A DNA stretch of 64,000 nt from Methanomassiliicoccales archaeon (GTDB taxonomy: Archaea > Thermoplasmatota > Thermoplasmata > Methanomassiliicoccales > UBA472): contig JAVYMA010000007.1 of NCBI GenBank assembly GCA_038740345.1, positions 17,478 through 81,477 of the forward strand, given 5' to 3'. Within the stretch, counting starts at the first letter, position 1, and every line of letters begins with the position of its first letter. The translations under genes were made by a program, and so were the position numbers. The notes below the pieces were generated by a model. That model ran no database searches. It worked only from the letters and a program-made list of their open reading frames with translations, and was not told the DNA's origin. Shown in pieces: positions 1 through 9,482 of this stretch.

Positions 1-1
1 T

Positions 2-655
2 CCAGGACTAGGAATATTGACAGAAAAGATCCTTCCTTTGGCGGCAAAGACCATATGCATCGAGCTTGACCCTCAAATCTTCCATTATATCGAAGAAAAA
101 TTCAAGGGCAGAGTCGAACTCATCAAAGGAGATGCTTTGCAAGTGGATATGCCAGCTTTCGATAAACTCATTTCCAACATTCCCTATAGTATATCCTCTC
201 CTCTCATTTTCCGCATTCTCGAGCATAACTTCCGAAAGGCGATAATCATGGTGCAAAAGGAGTTCGCGGAAAGAATGGTGGCTAAACCGGGAAGCGATGA
301 ATATTCGCGCCTCTCAGTCACCACTTATTATCGCGCTCGATGCCAGATTCTTGAGGTTGTGTCGCGCTCCAAGTTCTGGCCTCAACCCGAGGTGGACTCG
401 GCCGTGGTATGTTTGGAACCAAGACCCCCTCCTTTCAGTGTCCATAATGAGCGATTCTTCTTGAGTCTGGTAAAAATACTCTTCCAGCATCGGCGTAAGA
501 AAATCGGCACCATTCTTAGAATGACAGGACAGGCGGATAAGGATGTCATATCCGCCCTGCCATATGTGGAACAGAGGGTGGAAGAACTAAGCCCAGAGAT
601 GATCGGAGAGCTTTCTGATGCATTGATGGTTACCAAAATGAAGACATGCGTATAG
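2..655 (+). CDS. ksgA: Ribosomal RNA small subunit dimethyladenosine transferase (KsgA/Dim1), 5'-truncated
   Basis: Dimethylates the two adjacent adenosines in the terminal helix of 16S rRNA using S-adenosylmethionine, late in small-subunit assembly. The reading frame is open from base 2, and the first residues, PGLGI then LTEKIL, are the end of the family's SAM-binding motif I. The next conserved acid follows in IELD. The catalytic motif IV is the NIPYSIS stretch (about residues 55-61 of the visible part), followed by the basic C-terminal domain (HRRKKIG). The true start and the first third of motif I lie left of the window, so the TTG at 17 is not the start. Convergent with the NifX-like gene downstream. 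Identification is secure from motif order. Confidence 0.93.
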   Translation, partial: PGLGILTEKILPLAAKTICIELDPQIFHYIEEKFKGRVELIKGDALQVDMPAFDKLISNIPYSISSPLIFRILEHNFRKAIIMVQKEFAERMVAKPGSDEYSRLSVTTYYRARCQILEVVSRSKFWPQPEVDSAVVCLEPRPPPFSVHNERFFLSLVKILFQHRRKKIGTILRMTGQADKDVISALPYVEQRVEELSPEMIGELSDALMVTKMKTCV

Positions 656-970
656 TGCCATCGCTCGCTTCTCAGAAAAGCACTTTTGCATCTTCACGTA
701 TCAGATGCCTATTGAAATAAGCGGGGGGGGGAGGTGCAATCCTTCACCCACCTGCGCCATTGATAAGATTGAGATTGATGGGAGAAATTGACTCCAGTAA
801 CAGCACGGTTATGAGGCTAAAGTCATACCCAGTAGCTGAAGATGCAGCCGAGATAGTAAAAATGAGGATTATGCCAGGACTTAATCACTACAGCTTTTAA
901 AGACCGCCAGATTTTCCCATAAACATGTTCTTTATCAGGACCAATCTTAAACTCCAGGGGGAAAACCTTG
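656..970. other. Intergenic region between convergent genes
   Basis: 315 bases between ksgA and the convergent NifX-like gene. It contains a run of G residues around 723-731. A short frame open from 721 to a TAA at 898-900, with an internal ATG at 778, would encode about 40 residues from that ATG (ending NHYSF). I could not match it to a family. It could be a degraded gene fragment or chance. No tRNA or strong hairpin was seen. Confidence 0.4.
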
Positions 971-1357
971 TCAAAGATCTATCATTCCCGCATACGTCGC
1001 ACCTTTGCAGTCCTTCAGAAGGCCGGCGGCGCATTCCCCTATTGCCTCTACCACAGTTCCTCGACAACCCGCCTTCACCGCTATGCCCGCCTCCCGCAGT
1101 ATTTTGAAGGCTTTAGGGCCTATGCTACCTGTTATAACCGTCCCCACCTTTAAGCTGGTCGCTAATCGCGCTGCATCCGGGCCTCTCTCATTTACTGGTC
1201 CTTCTATCTTGCACTCCACCACCTCATAGTCCGCAGGGCTACCTTTGAATATCACAAAATGAGTGCACTTAGCCATTGATATCACTTTCCCATGCAAGCT
1301 GCCATCGGAACTGCATACCGCTATGCGACATTCCTTCTCTGTCGTTATTTTTCCCAT
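971..1357 (-). CDS. NifX/NafY-type dinitrogenase iron-molybdenum cofactor domain protein
   Basis: A 128-residue single-domain protein of the NifB/NifX/NafY cofactor-binding family (RNase H-like fold). Features seen are the short N-terminal strand (CRIAVCSSDG), a central VNERGPDAARLA stretch, the strand TVITGSIGPKAFKIL and a Cys/Gly-rich AGCRGTVVEAI region. In archaea such stand-alone proteins are widespread in non-diazotrophs and are thought to bind or carry metal clusters. No nif genes are nearby, so a role in nitrogen fixation is not implied. The ATG at 1357 follows a good GGAGG ribosome site about 7 nt upstream. The cysteines at both ends of the domain are compatible with metal or cluster binding, but this is inference. 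Confidence 0.8.
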   Translation of the reverse strand: MGKITTEKECRIAVCSSDGSLHGKVISMAKCTHFVIFKGSPADYEVVECKIEGPVNERGPDAARLATSLKVGTVITGSIGPKAFKILREAGIAVKAGCRGTVVEAIGECAAGLLKDCKGATYAGMIDL

Positions 1358-1962
1358 CGATCTGCCTCCTACTATAGGTTTGACATAATGTATGCATTAA
1401 GTTATGCTTTCTAATTTCGTTAAGTACGTTTAAAATGAAATATTGCCAAGCTTTTGAAGACAGAATGATTCATTTTTCGAACCCAAGTTGGTAAGAAGAG
1501 TGTGATTGATTATCAGTGGTAACTAGAATTCAAAGCCACTGGAGGCTAATAAGTCAGAGCAAACAATTCCGGAAAGGCGTGCGCATGGTGAATAAACATC
1601 GATCATAATTTAGTGGGGCATCTATTACTTTAGATGAGATTGCTAAAGTTAAAAGGGTAATGTGTGAAAAAGCACCCTGGAAAATCGCATTCTTTCACTT
1701 AATACCAGCTTTGCAAACCGCTTTACCAGAACATTAAACGAAGGACTCCTTGCAGTGAGAACAAAATCAGGGCAAGGCCTTAACAGCAGGGTCTGCTTTT
1801 GAAAAAAGAGGCAGAGGTGGACCTAGATAATTAAAATCTGTTTCCAACTTAAAATATTGTCCTTAGTAGTAATATGTGAGACAGCGAGCGACGCAAAATC
1901 ACATCTCTTTAGCCTAGCAAACATTTTGTTCCCTCTATGCATTAGATGATGAGGAGACGAAA
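1358..1962. other. 605-bp intergenic region, nothing recognised
   Basis: Lies between the divergent NifX-like gene and ychF, so it should hold both promoters. Reading both strands showed no tRNA, no long repeat and no credible gene. Short open stretches near 1670-1800 lack a start with a ribosome site and match nothing I know. A GAGGAG ribosome site for ychF is at 1951-1956. Confidence 0.4.
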
Positions 1963-3156
1963 ATGCTGATAGGCATAGTTGGAAAGCCCAATGTAGGCAA
2001 ATCAACCTTCTTCTCCGCCGCAACCTTGGCGCCGGCAGAGATTGCTAGCTATCCTTTCACCACTATCAAGCCCAATAAGGGAGTGGCATACATCCGGGCT
2101 CGCTGCCCTCATCTAGACCTAGGAGAGAGCTGCAACCCTCGCAACTCCGCATGCGAAAATGGTGTTCGGTTGATCCCCGTGGAGCTTCTAGATGTTGCTG
2201 GTCTGGTACCAGATGCGTGGCAAGGGAAAGGATTGGGTAATCAATTCCTTGACGACTTGCGGCAGGCTGATGCCCTAATTCATGTGGTTGACGCCTCAGG
2301 CTCCACCGATGCTGAAGGCTCACCTGTCCCGGCACATTCTCACGATCCGCTGATGGACGTGCGCTTTCTGGAGAAGGAGATAGATCATTGGATCAAAGGG
2401 ATTTTGGAGAAGGGCTGGGAAAAGGCTGCTCGACAGGCTCATCTTGAAGGGGGCAAAATAGAAGAAGTTATACACAATAGGCTTACAGGACTGGGAATAT
2501 CTTTGGCACAGATACATGCATCCGTGCGCGAGGCAGCCCTTCCGGAGAGTGTAATATCTTGGAAGGGAGAGGAGCTCATGCGTCTTTCCTCGGCCCTGCG
2601 TAAGCACTCCAAACCCTTGATGCTTTCTCTCAATAAAGCTGACGTGGCCGAAGATGCGATGCTGGAGCGACTTCGTAGGATCGAGGGCTATATCTCCATA
2701 CCCACCTGTGCTCAGTCAGAGCTAGCATTGAGAAAGGCAGCGAAAGCGGGAGTGATCCGCTATATGCCGGGGGATGAAGGATTCCAGATAATAGATGCAG
2801 GGAGGCTGACTCCGCCGCAAATGAAAGGGCTAGAGTACATACAAACGCATGTTATGAGCCGCTTTAAAGGCACTGGAGTCCAGCAATGTCTAGAGAATGC
2901 AGCCTTCAACATGCTAGGACTAATACCAGTGTACCCCGTGGAGGATGAGCACAAATGGACTGACAAGCAGGGAAATGTGCTTCCAGATGCCTATCTGGTA
3001 CGAAAGGGGTCCACCGCGAGGGACCTGGCATATAAAATTCATACCGACCTGGGAGAGAATTTCATACGCGCCATAAATTGCCGCACCCAACGCGTGGTGG
3101 GACAGGATTACCTGCTGCAAGCGGGTGATGTGATAACCATAGTCACGAAGAAGTAA
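1963..3156 (+). CDS. ychF: Obg-like P-loop NTPase, YchF/OLA1 family with TGS domain
   Basis: Ribosome-associated NTPase of the Obg superfamily. The P-loop GKPNVGKST is at residues 7-15, the G3 motif DVAGL at 77-81 and the G4 motif NKAD at 224-227. The C-terminal TGS domain (about residues 325-397) ends in the QAGDVITIV strand. The length of 397 residues is normal for the archaeal subfamily, which has a Cys-bearing insert after the switch region ([17 protein letters not shown] here). The ATG is preceded by GAGGAG. The polB gene starts only 5 nt after the stop, so the two are probably cotranscribed. Substrate nucleotide (ATP versus GTP) and exact role in translation are not resolved for archaeal members. 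Confidence 0.93.
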   Translation: MLIGIVGKPNVGKSTFFSAATLAPAEIASYPFTTIKPNKGVAYIRARCPHLDLGESCNPRNSACENGVRLIPVELLDVAGLVPDAWQGKGLGNQFLDDLRQADALIHVVDASGSTDAEGSPVPAHSHDPLMDVRFLEKEIDHWIKGILEKGWEKAARQAHLEGGKIEEVIHNRLTGLGISLAQIHASVREAALPESVISWKGEELMRLSSALRKHSKPLMLSLNKADVAEDAMLERLRRIEGYISIPTCAQSELALRKAAKAGVIRYMPGDEGFQIIDAGRLTPPQMKGLEYIQTHVMSRFKGTGVQQCLENAAFNMLGLIPVYPVEDEHKWTDKQGNVLPDAYLVRKGSTARDLAYKIHTDLGENFIRAINCRTQRVVGQDYLLQAGDVITIVTKK

Positions 3157-3161
3157 TCACT

Positions 3162-5639
3162 ATGTCAGAGAGCTACGACGTGAGACTCATCACCGCCACC
3201 TACAAAAGGCCTAGCGAAAGCGAGCTAGTCATCGAGATGTTCGGTAAGACGCGCGAGGGCCAATCCATAACCATCCGCTACTCTGGCTTCCTTCCCTATT
3301 TTCACATTTTCGGCGCCAGCGAAGAACTGGTGGAGGGGCTACGCCGAGATAAGGATGTGGTCAAGGTAGAATGGATCGATCTGTTCCATAAAGGGCAGGT
3401 GCGCAGGAGCGCTCAAGTTACGGTGCGCTATCCAGGTCTGGTTCCGGAGTTTAGAGAGAGAATAAAGGGACGCTTCGAGGTCCTGGCCGCGGACATCCCT
3501 TTCCATCGCCGCTTTATTTTCGATCACGATATGGGCGCGTGCATCCGGGTGCGGGGAACACGGGTGAAGAGCGAGAAGTACACTACAGATATTGTCCTGG
3601 ATATGGGGAAGAAGGAAGGAGGTCCAGACTTCGAGAACATAGATGCGTTCAGCCCTTCATTGAAGATCTTAGCCTTCGACGTTGAGAACTCCATTACGGA
3701 TGGTCAGCTGTATACTATTTGCTACGCCGTGAAAGAGGGGGAGGAGCTACGCTTGGGGGAAGCCATCTGGGGGGAAGAGAAAGAGATAATCGAGCGCTTC
3801 TGTCAGATCATACAAAAGGAGGACCCCGATGTCATAACTGGATATAACATCGATGGCTATGATATACCTCTCATCATAGAAAGGGCCAAGAAATTGGGCA
3901 TAAAGTCCCTTCCATGGGGTAGAGATTTTTCTGAGCCAAGACAGGTTTACAGGAGCTTCTGGCGTCTCAATGGCCGACTGGTGGCGGACGCGTGGTGGGC
4001 GGTCAAGACCGACCTTAAGCCTAAGCAGGAGACCCTGAACGCTGTGGCCAAGATGCTGTTAGGTGAGAATAAGATAATAACGGATTTCGGTATGAGCGTT
4101 GGCTCAGACTATGACCCCCGTAAGATAGACAAACAATGGCAAGCTGATCGCGGGCATGTTATAGCTCATTGCACCAAGGACGCAGAGCTCTCCTTGCGCG
4201 TGCTTGAGAAGATAGGAACGATAAGGCGCACCATGGACATGGCTACAGTCACCAAGCTGCCCTTGGACGATGTTCTGAATATCGGATCGTCATTCCTTAT
4301 AGACTCGGTCCTTATCCGCGCCGCGGATAGGGCGGTTCCGAGGGTGGGTGTGCCCATGACCGGCTCCTTCGACGAGGAGGAGGCCATAGAAGGTGGGTAT
4401 GTGCATGAAATCAAGGCAGGGTTGTATCACTGGGTTTGCGTTTTAGACTTTAAATCCATGTACCCCTCCCTAATCATAGCCAAGAACATATGCTTCACCA
4501 CAATGCATCCCGAAGGGGAGATAGTCTCGCCCACTGGAGTCAGATTCCTTTCCAAACGCCAGCGACCAGGGCTATTACCTGAGATTCTGCAAAATTTGAT
4601 GAGGGAGAGGGACGAGACCAAGCGTAAAATGCATGAGGCCAAGACGCCTGAAGAATATCGATATTATGATGGTCTGCAGCAGGCCATCAAGGTCCTGATG
4701 AACGCTTTCTATGGCGTCTTCGCTTCCTCTTTCTATCGCTTCACGGATCGAGCCATAGGGTCTAGCATCACCGCTTTCGCCAGGGAGACAACTAAGGGTA
4801 TAATCAAGGAGCTAGAGGCAGAGGGGCACGAAGTCATCTATTCAGACACAGACTCCATCTTCGTCAAGAGCCCTGAGCCTAATTTGGACGGAGCGGTTAG
4901 GTTCGGGAAATCGCTGGCGGAACGGTATTCGCGAGAGGGTGGCCAACTTGAGTTCGAGAAGGTGCTGGATCCCCTTTTCTCCCATGGGAAGAAAAAGCGA
5001 TATGTAGCAAGGGTGGTCTGGCCTCGAAGACAAGAAGAGTTGTTGATTCGAGGCTATGAGACCAGGCGCACAGATTCCTTCGACCTCCAAACCGAGCTTC
5101 TAATGGAAGTCTTCGAGCAGATTCTTAATGAAAAGCCAGAGGAAGCAGTGAGGATTGCGAGGAAGCGCATTTCGGATACCTTAGAGGGAAAGGTCCCTAT
5201 CGAAAAGCTGGTGATATCGAGAGGCGTCAAAGCGTTTCACGAGTATAAAGACCCTGACCGCCTGGCTCATGTCCAAGCTGCAAAGAAGCTTATAGCACTG
5301 GGATATGAGTTTGTTCCAGGGATGAAGGTCTCTTGGATCGTCACCAACTCCAAGCGCGTCCCGCAGGAGGTCCAGCCCTACATTTCCGGCATACCATTCC
5401 AGGGCACTCCGGATTATAGATATTATGCTGAGCGCCTGGCCCAGAGCGTGGCCCGCGCCACTGAGAACTTTGGATGGACAGAAAAGGATCTGCTCATGGG
5501 CTCGCAGCAGGTGGACCTCTTCAGTGGTGCCTTCTCCAGTGATGCGTCAGGTAAAGAAGATACGAGCACCAAATGCGAAGAAAAAAAGAGGGGAACAAAG
5601 GAGACGGGAAGGAAGGTCAGCCTCCAGGATTTCATGTGA
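3162..5639 (+). CDS. polB: Family B DNA polymerase with 3'-5' exonuclease
   Basis: Replicative or repair DNA polymerase, 825 residues. Exonuclease motifs: Exo I FDVEN (D173, E175), Exo II YNIDGYDIP (228-236) and Exo III ending in D340. The position usually occupied by Tyr in Exo III is His336 here. Polymerase motifs: A DFKSMYPSLI (from D429), B KVLMNAFYG (510-518) and C YSDTDS (D562, D564). The charged C-terminal tail contains QVDLF and ends SLQDFM. Either could be a PCNA-interacting peptide, and the extreme C-terminal position is typical for archaeal PolB. The gene follows ychF by 5 nt. Its TGA lies inside the tail of the convergent P-type ATPase gene, an 8-bp convergent overlap. Confidence 0.96.
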   Translation: MSESYDVRLITATYKRPSESELVIEMFGKTREGQSITIRYSGFLPYFHIFGASEELVEGLRRDKDVVKVEWIDLFHKGQVRRSAQVTVRYPGLVPEFRERIKGRFEVLAADIPFHRRFIFDHDMGACIRVRGTRVKSEKYTTDIVLDMGKKEGGPDFENIDAFSPSLKILAFDVENSITDGQLYTICYAVKEGEELRLGEAIWGEEKEIIERFCQIIQKEDPDVITGYNIDGYDIPLIIERAKKLGIKSLPWGRDFSEPRQVYRSFWRLNGRLVADAWWAVKTDLKPKQETLNAVAKMLLGENKIITDFGMSVGSDYDPRKIDKQWQADRGHVIAHCTKDAELSLRVLEKIGTIRRTMDMATVTKLPLDDVLNIGSSFLIDSVLIRAADRAVPRVGVPMTGSFDEEEAIEGGYVHEIKAGLYHWVCVLDFKSMYPSLIIAKNICFTTMHPEGEIVSPTGVRFLSKRQRPGLLPEILQNLMRERDETKRKMHEAKTPEEYRYYDGLQQAIKVLMNAFYGVFASSFYRFTDRAIGSSITAFARETTKGIIKELEAEGHEVIYSDTDSIFVKSPEPNLDGAVRFGKSLAERYSREGGQLEFEKVLDPLFSHGKKKRYVARVVWPRRQEELLIRGYETRRTDSFDLQTELLMEVFEQILNEKPEEAVRIARKRISDTLEGKVPIEKLVISRGVKAFHEYKDPDRLAHVQAAKKLIALGYEFVPGMKVSWIVTNSKRVPQEVQPYISGIPFQGTPDYRYYAERLAQSVARATENFGWTEKDLLMGSQQVDLFSGAFSSDASGKEDTSTKCEEKKRGTKETGRKVSLQDFM

Positions 5640-8418
5640 GCTCCTTCCCCCTATGAGCTTTAGCTTCATTGCTGCGAAGCCAGTACTTATAGACTTCCAT
5701 GACTGCTAGCAAAGACAGGGCCAAAAGGAGCATGGCGACGTATTCCCATAGAGACACTGGTTCTACCCTTAGTACCTCTTGCAGCACAGGCGTATACATG
5801 GCCAGGATATGCACGCCTTGTGCACCCAAGACGCCTAAAACAAGGAAGTAATTTCGGCTGAAAGGGACCTTGAACACTGATTTTCGTTCAGAGCGGCAAT
5901 TGAACACATGAACATTCTCCAAGAATACCATGAATAGTAAGGTCATGTTGGTGGCTTGGAAAGGCGAATAGCCAGCGTACTCGCCAAGATAATAATATAC
6001 CAAGAAGGCCAACGCTCCCATGAAGATCGCGCTGATGGCCACCTGCCTTTTCATCAAGGTATCGAATATCCCCTCCTTCGGATCCCTAGGAGGTCTCTGC
6101 ATCGCTTCCGGCTCTCCCCCTTCCATCGCCAGGGTAACGTGCTGTATCCCATTCGTGACTACGTTCAACCACAACAATTGGACCGCAAGTAGCGGTAGTA
6201 TCAGCGTTCCCGTAGCGTCATCCACCGCGCCAAAGAACAAGGCTAGGACGAATAGCGTTATTTCAGCCATGCCAGTGGAGACAAGGAGGTAGGTGACCTT
6301 GCGCACATTGTCATATGCGTACCTACCCTCCTCCACCCCCGCCACTATGGAAGCAAAGTTATCATCAGTTATGATTATAGAAGCGGCATCCTTGGCCACA
6401 TCGGTCCCAGAACCCATGGCAACGCCGATATTCGCCTTTCGCAGGGCGGGAGCGTCGTTGACGCCATCACCTGTAACGGCTACAAAGTTACCTAGTCGGA
6501 TCAGCGCATCCACTATCTCCACCTTCTGCATGGGAGTCACACGGGCGAAGACCTTAGAAACCTTAACTCTCTCCAGATAGGCGGAGGTATCAGAAGTACC
6601 GATTTCTGCCAGCTCTTTTCCTGTGACCACTTCCTCTTTGCTTGACGCTATCCCTAACTCCTTAGCGATGGCCAGGGCGGTAGAGGGGTGATCTCCTGTG
6701 ATCATGATCACCTTGATGCCTGCCGATTTGCACTTTGCCACCGCCTCTCTCACCTCAGGCCGAGGAGGGTCTATCATCCCTATCACCCCTAGGAAGGTTA
6801 GGCCTTTGAGCTGTGCCTCTCCAAATTCTGTGGATGGGTCGATCTCTCCCTCGGCCACGGCTAGGACGCGATATCCATTCCCCGAAAGATAATCTGCCTC
6901 CATTCTGACTTTGGCCTCATCAAGAGGTTGTAACGCACCTCCGCAGAGCATGTTGCTACAGAAATGAGTCACAGCCTCCACTGCCCCCTTCACCGCCACC
7001 ATTGTCCTACCATCATCAACATAAAATTTGGCTGCGAACCTTTTCTCTGACTCAAAAGGTATCTCGCCTTTTATCGACAGGGAACGGCCTAAGGAAGAGA
7101 CATCCAGCCCCAGCTTATATCCCAAAGCCAAGAGGGCCACGTCTACCGAGTCGCCAGCGAAGACCCATCTGCCCTCCACCTTTTCCAACGAGCCTTCATT
7201 GCATATCACTGCTGACTTGGCTATTCGCAGCAGTCTTGCCTTTTCCTCCAATGAGATCTCACTGCCATCCTCATGAACGACATGCCCCTCCCCATCATAT
7301 CCTTCTCCCGAGACAAAATAATGCTCGCCTGGCCCGATGCAAACCAACCTTGCAGTTTGCCTATTCACTGTCAGGGTGCCGGTCTTATCACTGGCGATGC
7401 AAGTGCATGAACCGAGGCTCTCCACCGCAGCCAGTCTTCGGGTCAGCACGTTCCGCTTGGCCATACGCGTGACCCTTACAGCCATGGCCACAGTAACAGC
7501 CACTGGTAAACCCTCTGGTATGGCGGATACTGCCAGGGCCACGGCAAGGAAGAACACGTCAAGGGGTTGGAACCCTCTGAGAAGGGCCACTATGCCTAAC
7601 CCCAAGGCAGCGAAGAGAATGATGTAGCTGATTTGCTTGGAGAACTTCTCCAGCCTGATCAGTAAAGGTGGCTTCGCATCGTCCACCATGCTTACGGCCT
7701 TGGCGATGTTCCCAATTTCTGTTCTGCCGCCCGTCTGGACCACCACACCCATCCCCCTACCCCGTGAGACGGTGGTTCCAGCGAAGGCCATGTTTCTTCT
7801 GTCACTGAGTACTGTATCCTTAGGCAGGGCCCCGATTCCCTTCTCCACAGGGAGAGACTCTCCCGTGAGCAACGATTCGTCCACGCTGAGATTTTGGTGA
7901 GAGATTAGCCTCAGATCTGCGGGGACCCTCGAGCCCGACTCAAGCAGAACTATGTCTCCAGGAACGAGTTCCTCGGCTTTGACCAACATTTCTCTGCCTT
8001 CTCTCTTGACCCTAGCTGTGGTCTGCAAAAGCTTCTGAAGCTGTTCAGCGCTCCTCTCCGCCTTAATCTCCTGGAAGGTCCCGATGATAGCGTTTATGAG
8101 GAGAACGACGGAGATGAAAATCGCATCCTTAACGTCGCCTATCAGAACCGAGACCAAGCCCGCAGCCAAGAGAACATAAATCAAAGGACTGAGGAATTGG
8201 CGCAAGAATACCTCGAAAATTGTAGGAGGCTTCTTCGTGGGCAACAGATTTTTACCGAACTTGCGGCGCCTGTTTTCCACCTCTATTTGGGTGAGACCAT
8301 CGAGTTGAGAGCCTATTCTCTCCAATACCTCCTCCGAAGTCAGGGCATGCCATTCTACCGCTCTGCCCTCCTCCTCCCCCAAGCTTTCTTTGCGCTTCTT
8401 ATTGAATAATTTGGCCAT
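5632..8418 (-). CDS. P-type cation-transporting ATPase, P2 (Ca2+/Na+-like) class
   Basis: Membrane pump of 928 residues. Domain order: cation-ATPase N-terminal domain (about 23-90), first helix pair, actuator domain with TGES (185-188), M4 motif PEGLP (301-305), phosphorylation site DKTGTLT (D344), nucleotide-binding domain, hinge GDGVNDAP, then about six further helices. The PEGLP motif and overall layout place it with P2-type pumps such as Ca2+- and Na+-ATPases. The M6 ligand region reads NVVTNG, with Asn where SERCA-type pumps have Asp (VTDG), so the transported ion should not be assumed to be calcium. It is transcribed alone towards polB. The ATG at 8418 has a modest GAGGGATC site upstream. 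Confidence 0.92.
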   Translation of the reverse strand: MAKLFNKKRKESLGEEEGRAVEWHALTSEEVLERIGSQLDGLTQIEVENRRRKFGKNLLPTKKPPTIFEVFLRQFLSPLIYVLLAAGLVSVLIGDVKDAIFISVVLLINAIIGTFQEIKAERSAEQLQKLLQTTARVKREGREMLVKAEELVPGDIVLLESGSRVPADLRLISHQNLSVDESLLTGESLPVEKGIGALPKDTVLSDRRNMAFAGTTVSRGRGMGVVVQTGGRTEIGNIAKAVSMVDDAKPPLLIRLEKFSKQISYIILFAALGLGIVALLRGFQPLDVFFLAVALAVSAIPEGLPVAVTVAMAVRVTRMAKRNVLTRRLAAVESLGSCTCIASDKTGTLTVNRQTARLVCIGPGEHYFVSGEGYDGEGHVVHEDGSEISLEEKARLLRIAKSAVICNEGSLEKVEGRWVFAGDSVDVALLALGYKLGLDVSSLGRSLSIKGEIPFESEKRFAAKFYVDDGRTMVAVKGAVEAVTHFCSNMLCGGALQPLDEAKVRMEADYLSGNGYRVLAVAEGEIDPSTEFGEAQLKGLTFLGVIGMIDPPRPEVREAVAKCKSAGIKVIMITGDHPSTALAIAKELGIASSKEEVVTGKELAEIGTSDTSAYLERVKVSKVFARVTPMQKVEIVDALIRLGNFVAVTGDGVNDAPALRKANIGVAMGSGTDVAKDAASIIITDDNFASIVAGVEEGRYAYDNVRKVTYLLVSTGMAEITLFVLALFFGAVDDATGTLILPLLAVQLLWLNVVTNGIQHVTLAMEGGEPEAMQRPPRDPKEGIFDTLMKRQVAISAIFMGALAFLVYYYLGEYAGYSPFQATNMTLLFMVFLENVHVFNCRSERKSVFKVPFSRNYFLVLGVLGAQGVHILAMYTPVLQEVLRVEPVSLWEYVAMLLLALSLLAVMEVYKYWLRSNEAKAHRGKELT

Positions 8419-8727
8419 GGAGAATTAGATCCCTCTTCGTGAACCAAATGCTACTTTAATTTCCTTGAGCATGAATCAACACCATAAGATCTTTCACTTT
8501 CACCTTCGAACCTAATACCTAGTGATCAACAAATATTCTTTTGCCGATCACGAGTACCTCGATTCGGTAGGAATTCCCGATTATCACTATATTTGATCCA
8601 TTCAGTATTGAGTGGGGAATGAGAATAAGAATGACAAGAAAAAAGATTTTAAGCGTGATGTGGTCATGCAAATCACTAATACGCGATAATCTTTAGCCAA
8701 CAATTCCAGGCCTAGCTGAGCACTGCA

Positions 8728-8736
8728 TTTATATAG
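8728..8736 (+). promoter_or_regulatory. TATA box for the L15e gene
   Basis: TTTATATAG sits about 26-30 nt before 8758. With normal archaeal spacing this would start the transcript near the first base of the leader hairpin, giving a leader of about 77 nt. Confidence 0.6.
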
Positions 8737-8757
8737 ATTGTCCAACTTGCCCTATTT

Positions 8758-8822
8758 CGCGACCCATTTGGGTGGTCGCGTGGAGATGTGCCCTAGGGTG
8801 AATCCGAAGACCGTTTCGACGG
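8758..8822 (+). promoter_or_regulatory. Structured 5' leader of the L15e mRNA (candidate autoregulatory element)
   Basis: Two hairpins are visible by eye. The first pairs CGCGACC (8758-8764) with GGTCGCG (8774-8780), a perfect 7-bp stem with a 9-nt loop. The second pairs CCGT (8811-8814) with ACGG (8819-8822) around a TTCG tetraloop. A CCCTAGGG palindrome lies between them. The GAGGTG ribosome site (8824-8829) follows directly. Ribosomal protein leaders that mimic rRNA binding sites are a known control mode, but here the function is inference. Confidence 0.45.
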
Positions 8823-8834
8823 CGAGGTGTATAA

Positions 8835-9482
8835 ATGTCCGAGCAAAAGCAGCAAGCGAGCCCTGCAGATGACGAGGCCACACAAGGCCCATCTGGCAAG
8901 GGATTGTATCATTATATTGAGGATGCCTGGAAGAATCCCGATAAGACCTATGTGGGTGAGCTTCTGTGGGAAAGACTCATCCAATGGCGGAAAGAGGAGA
9001 ACTTTTGCCGCGTAGAAAGGCCCACCCGTCTGGATCGGGCACGAAAACTCGGATATAAGGCTAAGCCAGGCATAATAATAGTTCGTGGCCATGTGCGCCG
9101 CGGTTCCCTGCAGAAGCGCAAGATACGCCGTGGACGACGCGCCAAGCGCAAAGGTATGAATAAGATAACCATGGAGAAGAGCTTACAGAGAATCTGCGAG
9201 GAAAGGGCCGCCAAGCGCTACCCCAACTTGGAAGTGCTCAACTCGTATTGGGTAGGCGATGACGGGAAGAATGTTTGGTACGAGGTCATAATGATTGACA
9301 AGCACCATCCCGCCATTAGGAATGATCCCGTGTACGCATGGATCGCCGAGCCTCAGCACAAGGGCAGGGTGTACCGCGGGCTCACGAGCGCGGGCAAGCG
9401 CGGCCGGGGTCTCATGAACAAAGGAAAAGGGGCTGAGCGTGTAAGGCCCTCTATCAGGGCGAACGAGCGCAAGGGCAAGTAA
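8835..9482 (+). CDS. rpl15e: 50S ribosomal protein L15e
   Basis: Large-subunit protein shared by archaea and eukaryotes. The family core begins at the [12 protein letters not shown] stretch (about residue 24) and runs through WRKE, the basic RGHVRRG region and the [13 protein letters not shown]-terminus. The protein is 215 residues. About 22 residues ([13 protein letters not shown] and following) precede the usual family start, an acidic N-terminal extension. The ATG has a GAGGTG site 5 nt upstream, so the extension appears to be translated. The gene stops immediately next to the stop of the convergent ThiI-like gene with no bases between. Confidence 0.95.
   Translation: MSEQKQQASPADDEATQGPSGKGLYHYIEDAWKNPDKTYVGELLWERLIQWRKEENFCRVERPTRLDRARKLGYKAKPGIIIVRGHVRRGSLQKRKIRRGRRAKRKGMNKITMEKSLQRICEERAAKRYPNLEVLNSYWVGDDGKNVWYEVIMIDKHHPAIRNDPVYAWIAEPQHKGRVYRGLTSAGKRGRGLMNKGKGAERVRPSIRANERKGK

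Larger units (their letters stand above)
8419..8834. other. Divergent promoter region of the P-type ATPase and L15e genes
   Basis: 416 bases with no gene seen. The right end carries the L15e TATA box and a structured leader, listed separately. The rest is AT-rich without repeats that I could identify. Confidence 0.45.

Noticed and set aside
1670..1800. Short open stretches upstream of ychF that look weakly protein-like
   Set aside because: No start codon with a ribosome site, several frame changes would be needed, and no family was recognised.
7002..7472. 156-codon ORF on the plus strand inside the P-type ATPase gene
   Set aside because: It is antisense to the conserved nucleotide-binding and phosphorylation region. 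The composition is His/Pro/Ser-rich with no ribosome site or motif.
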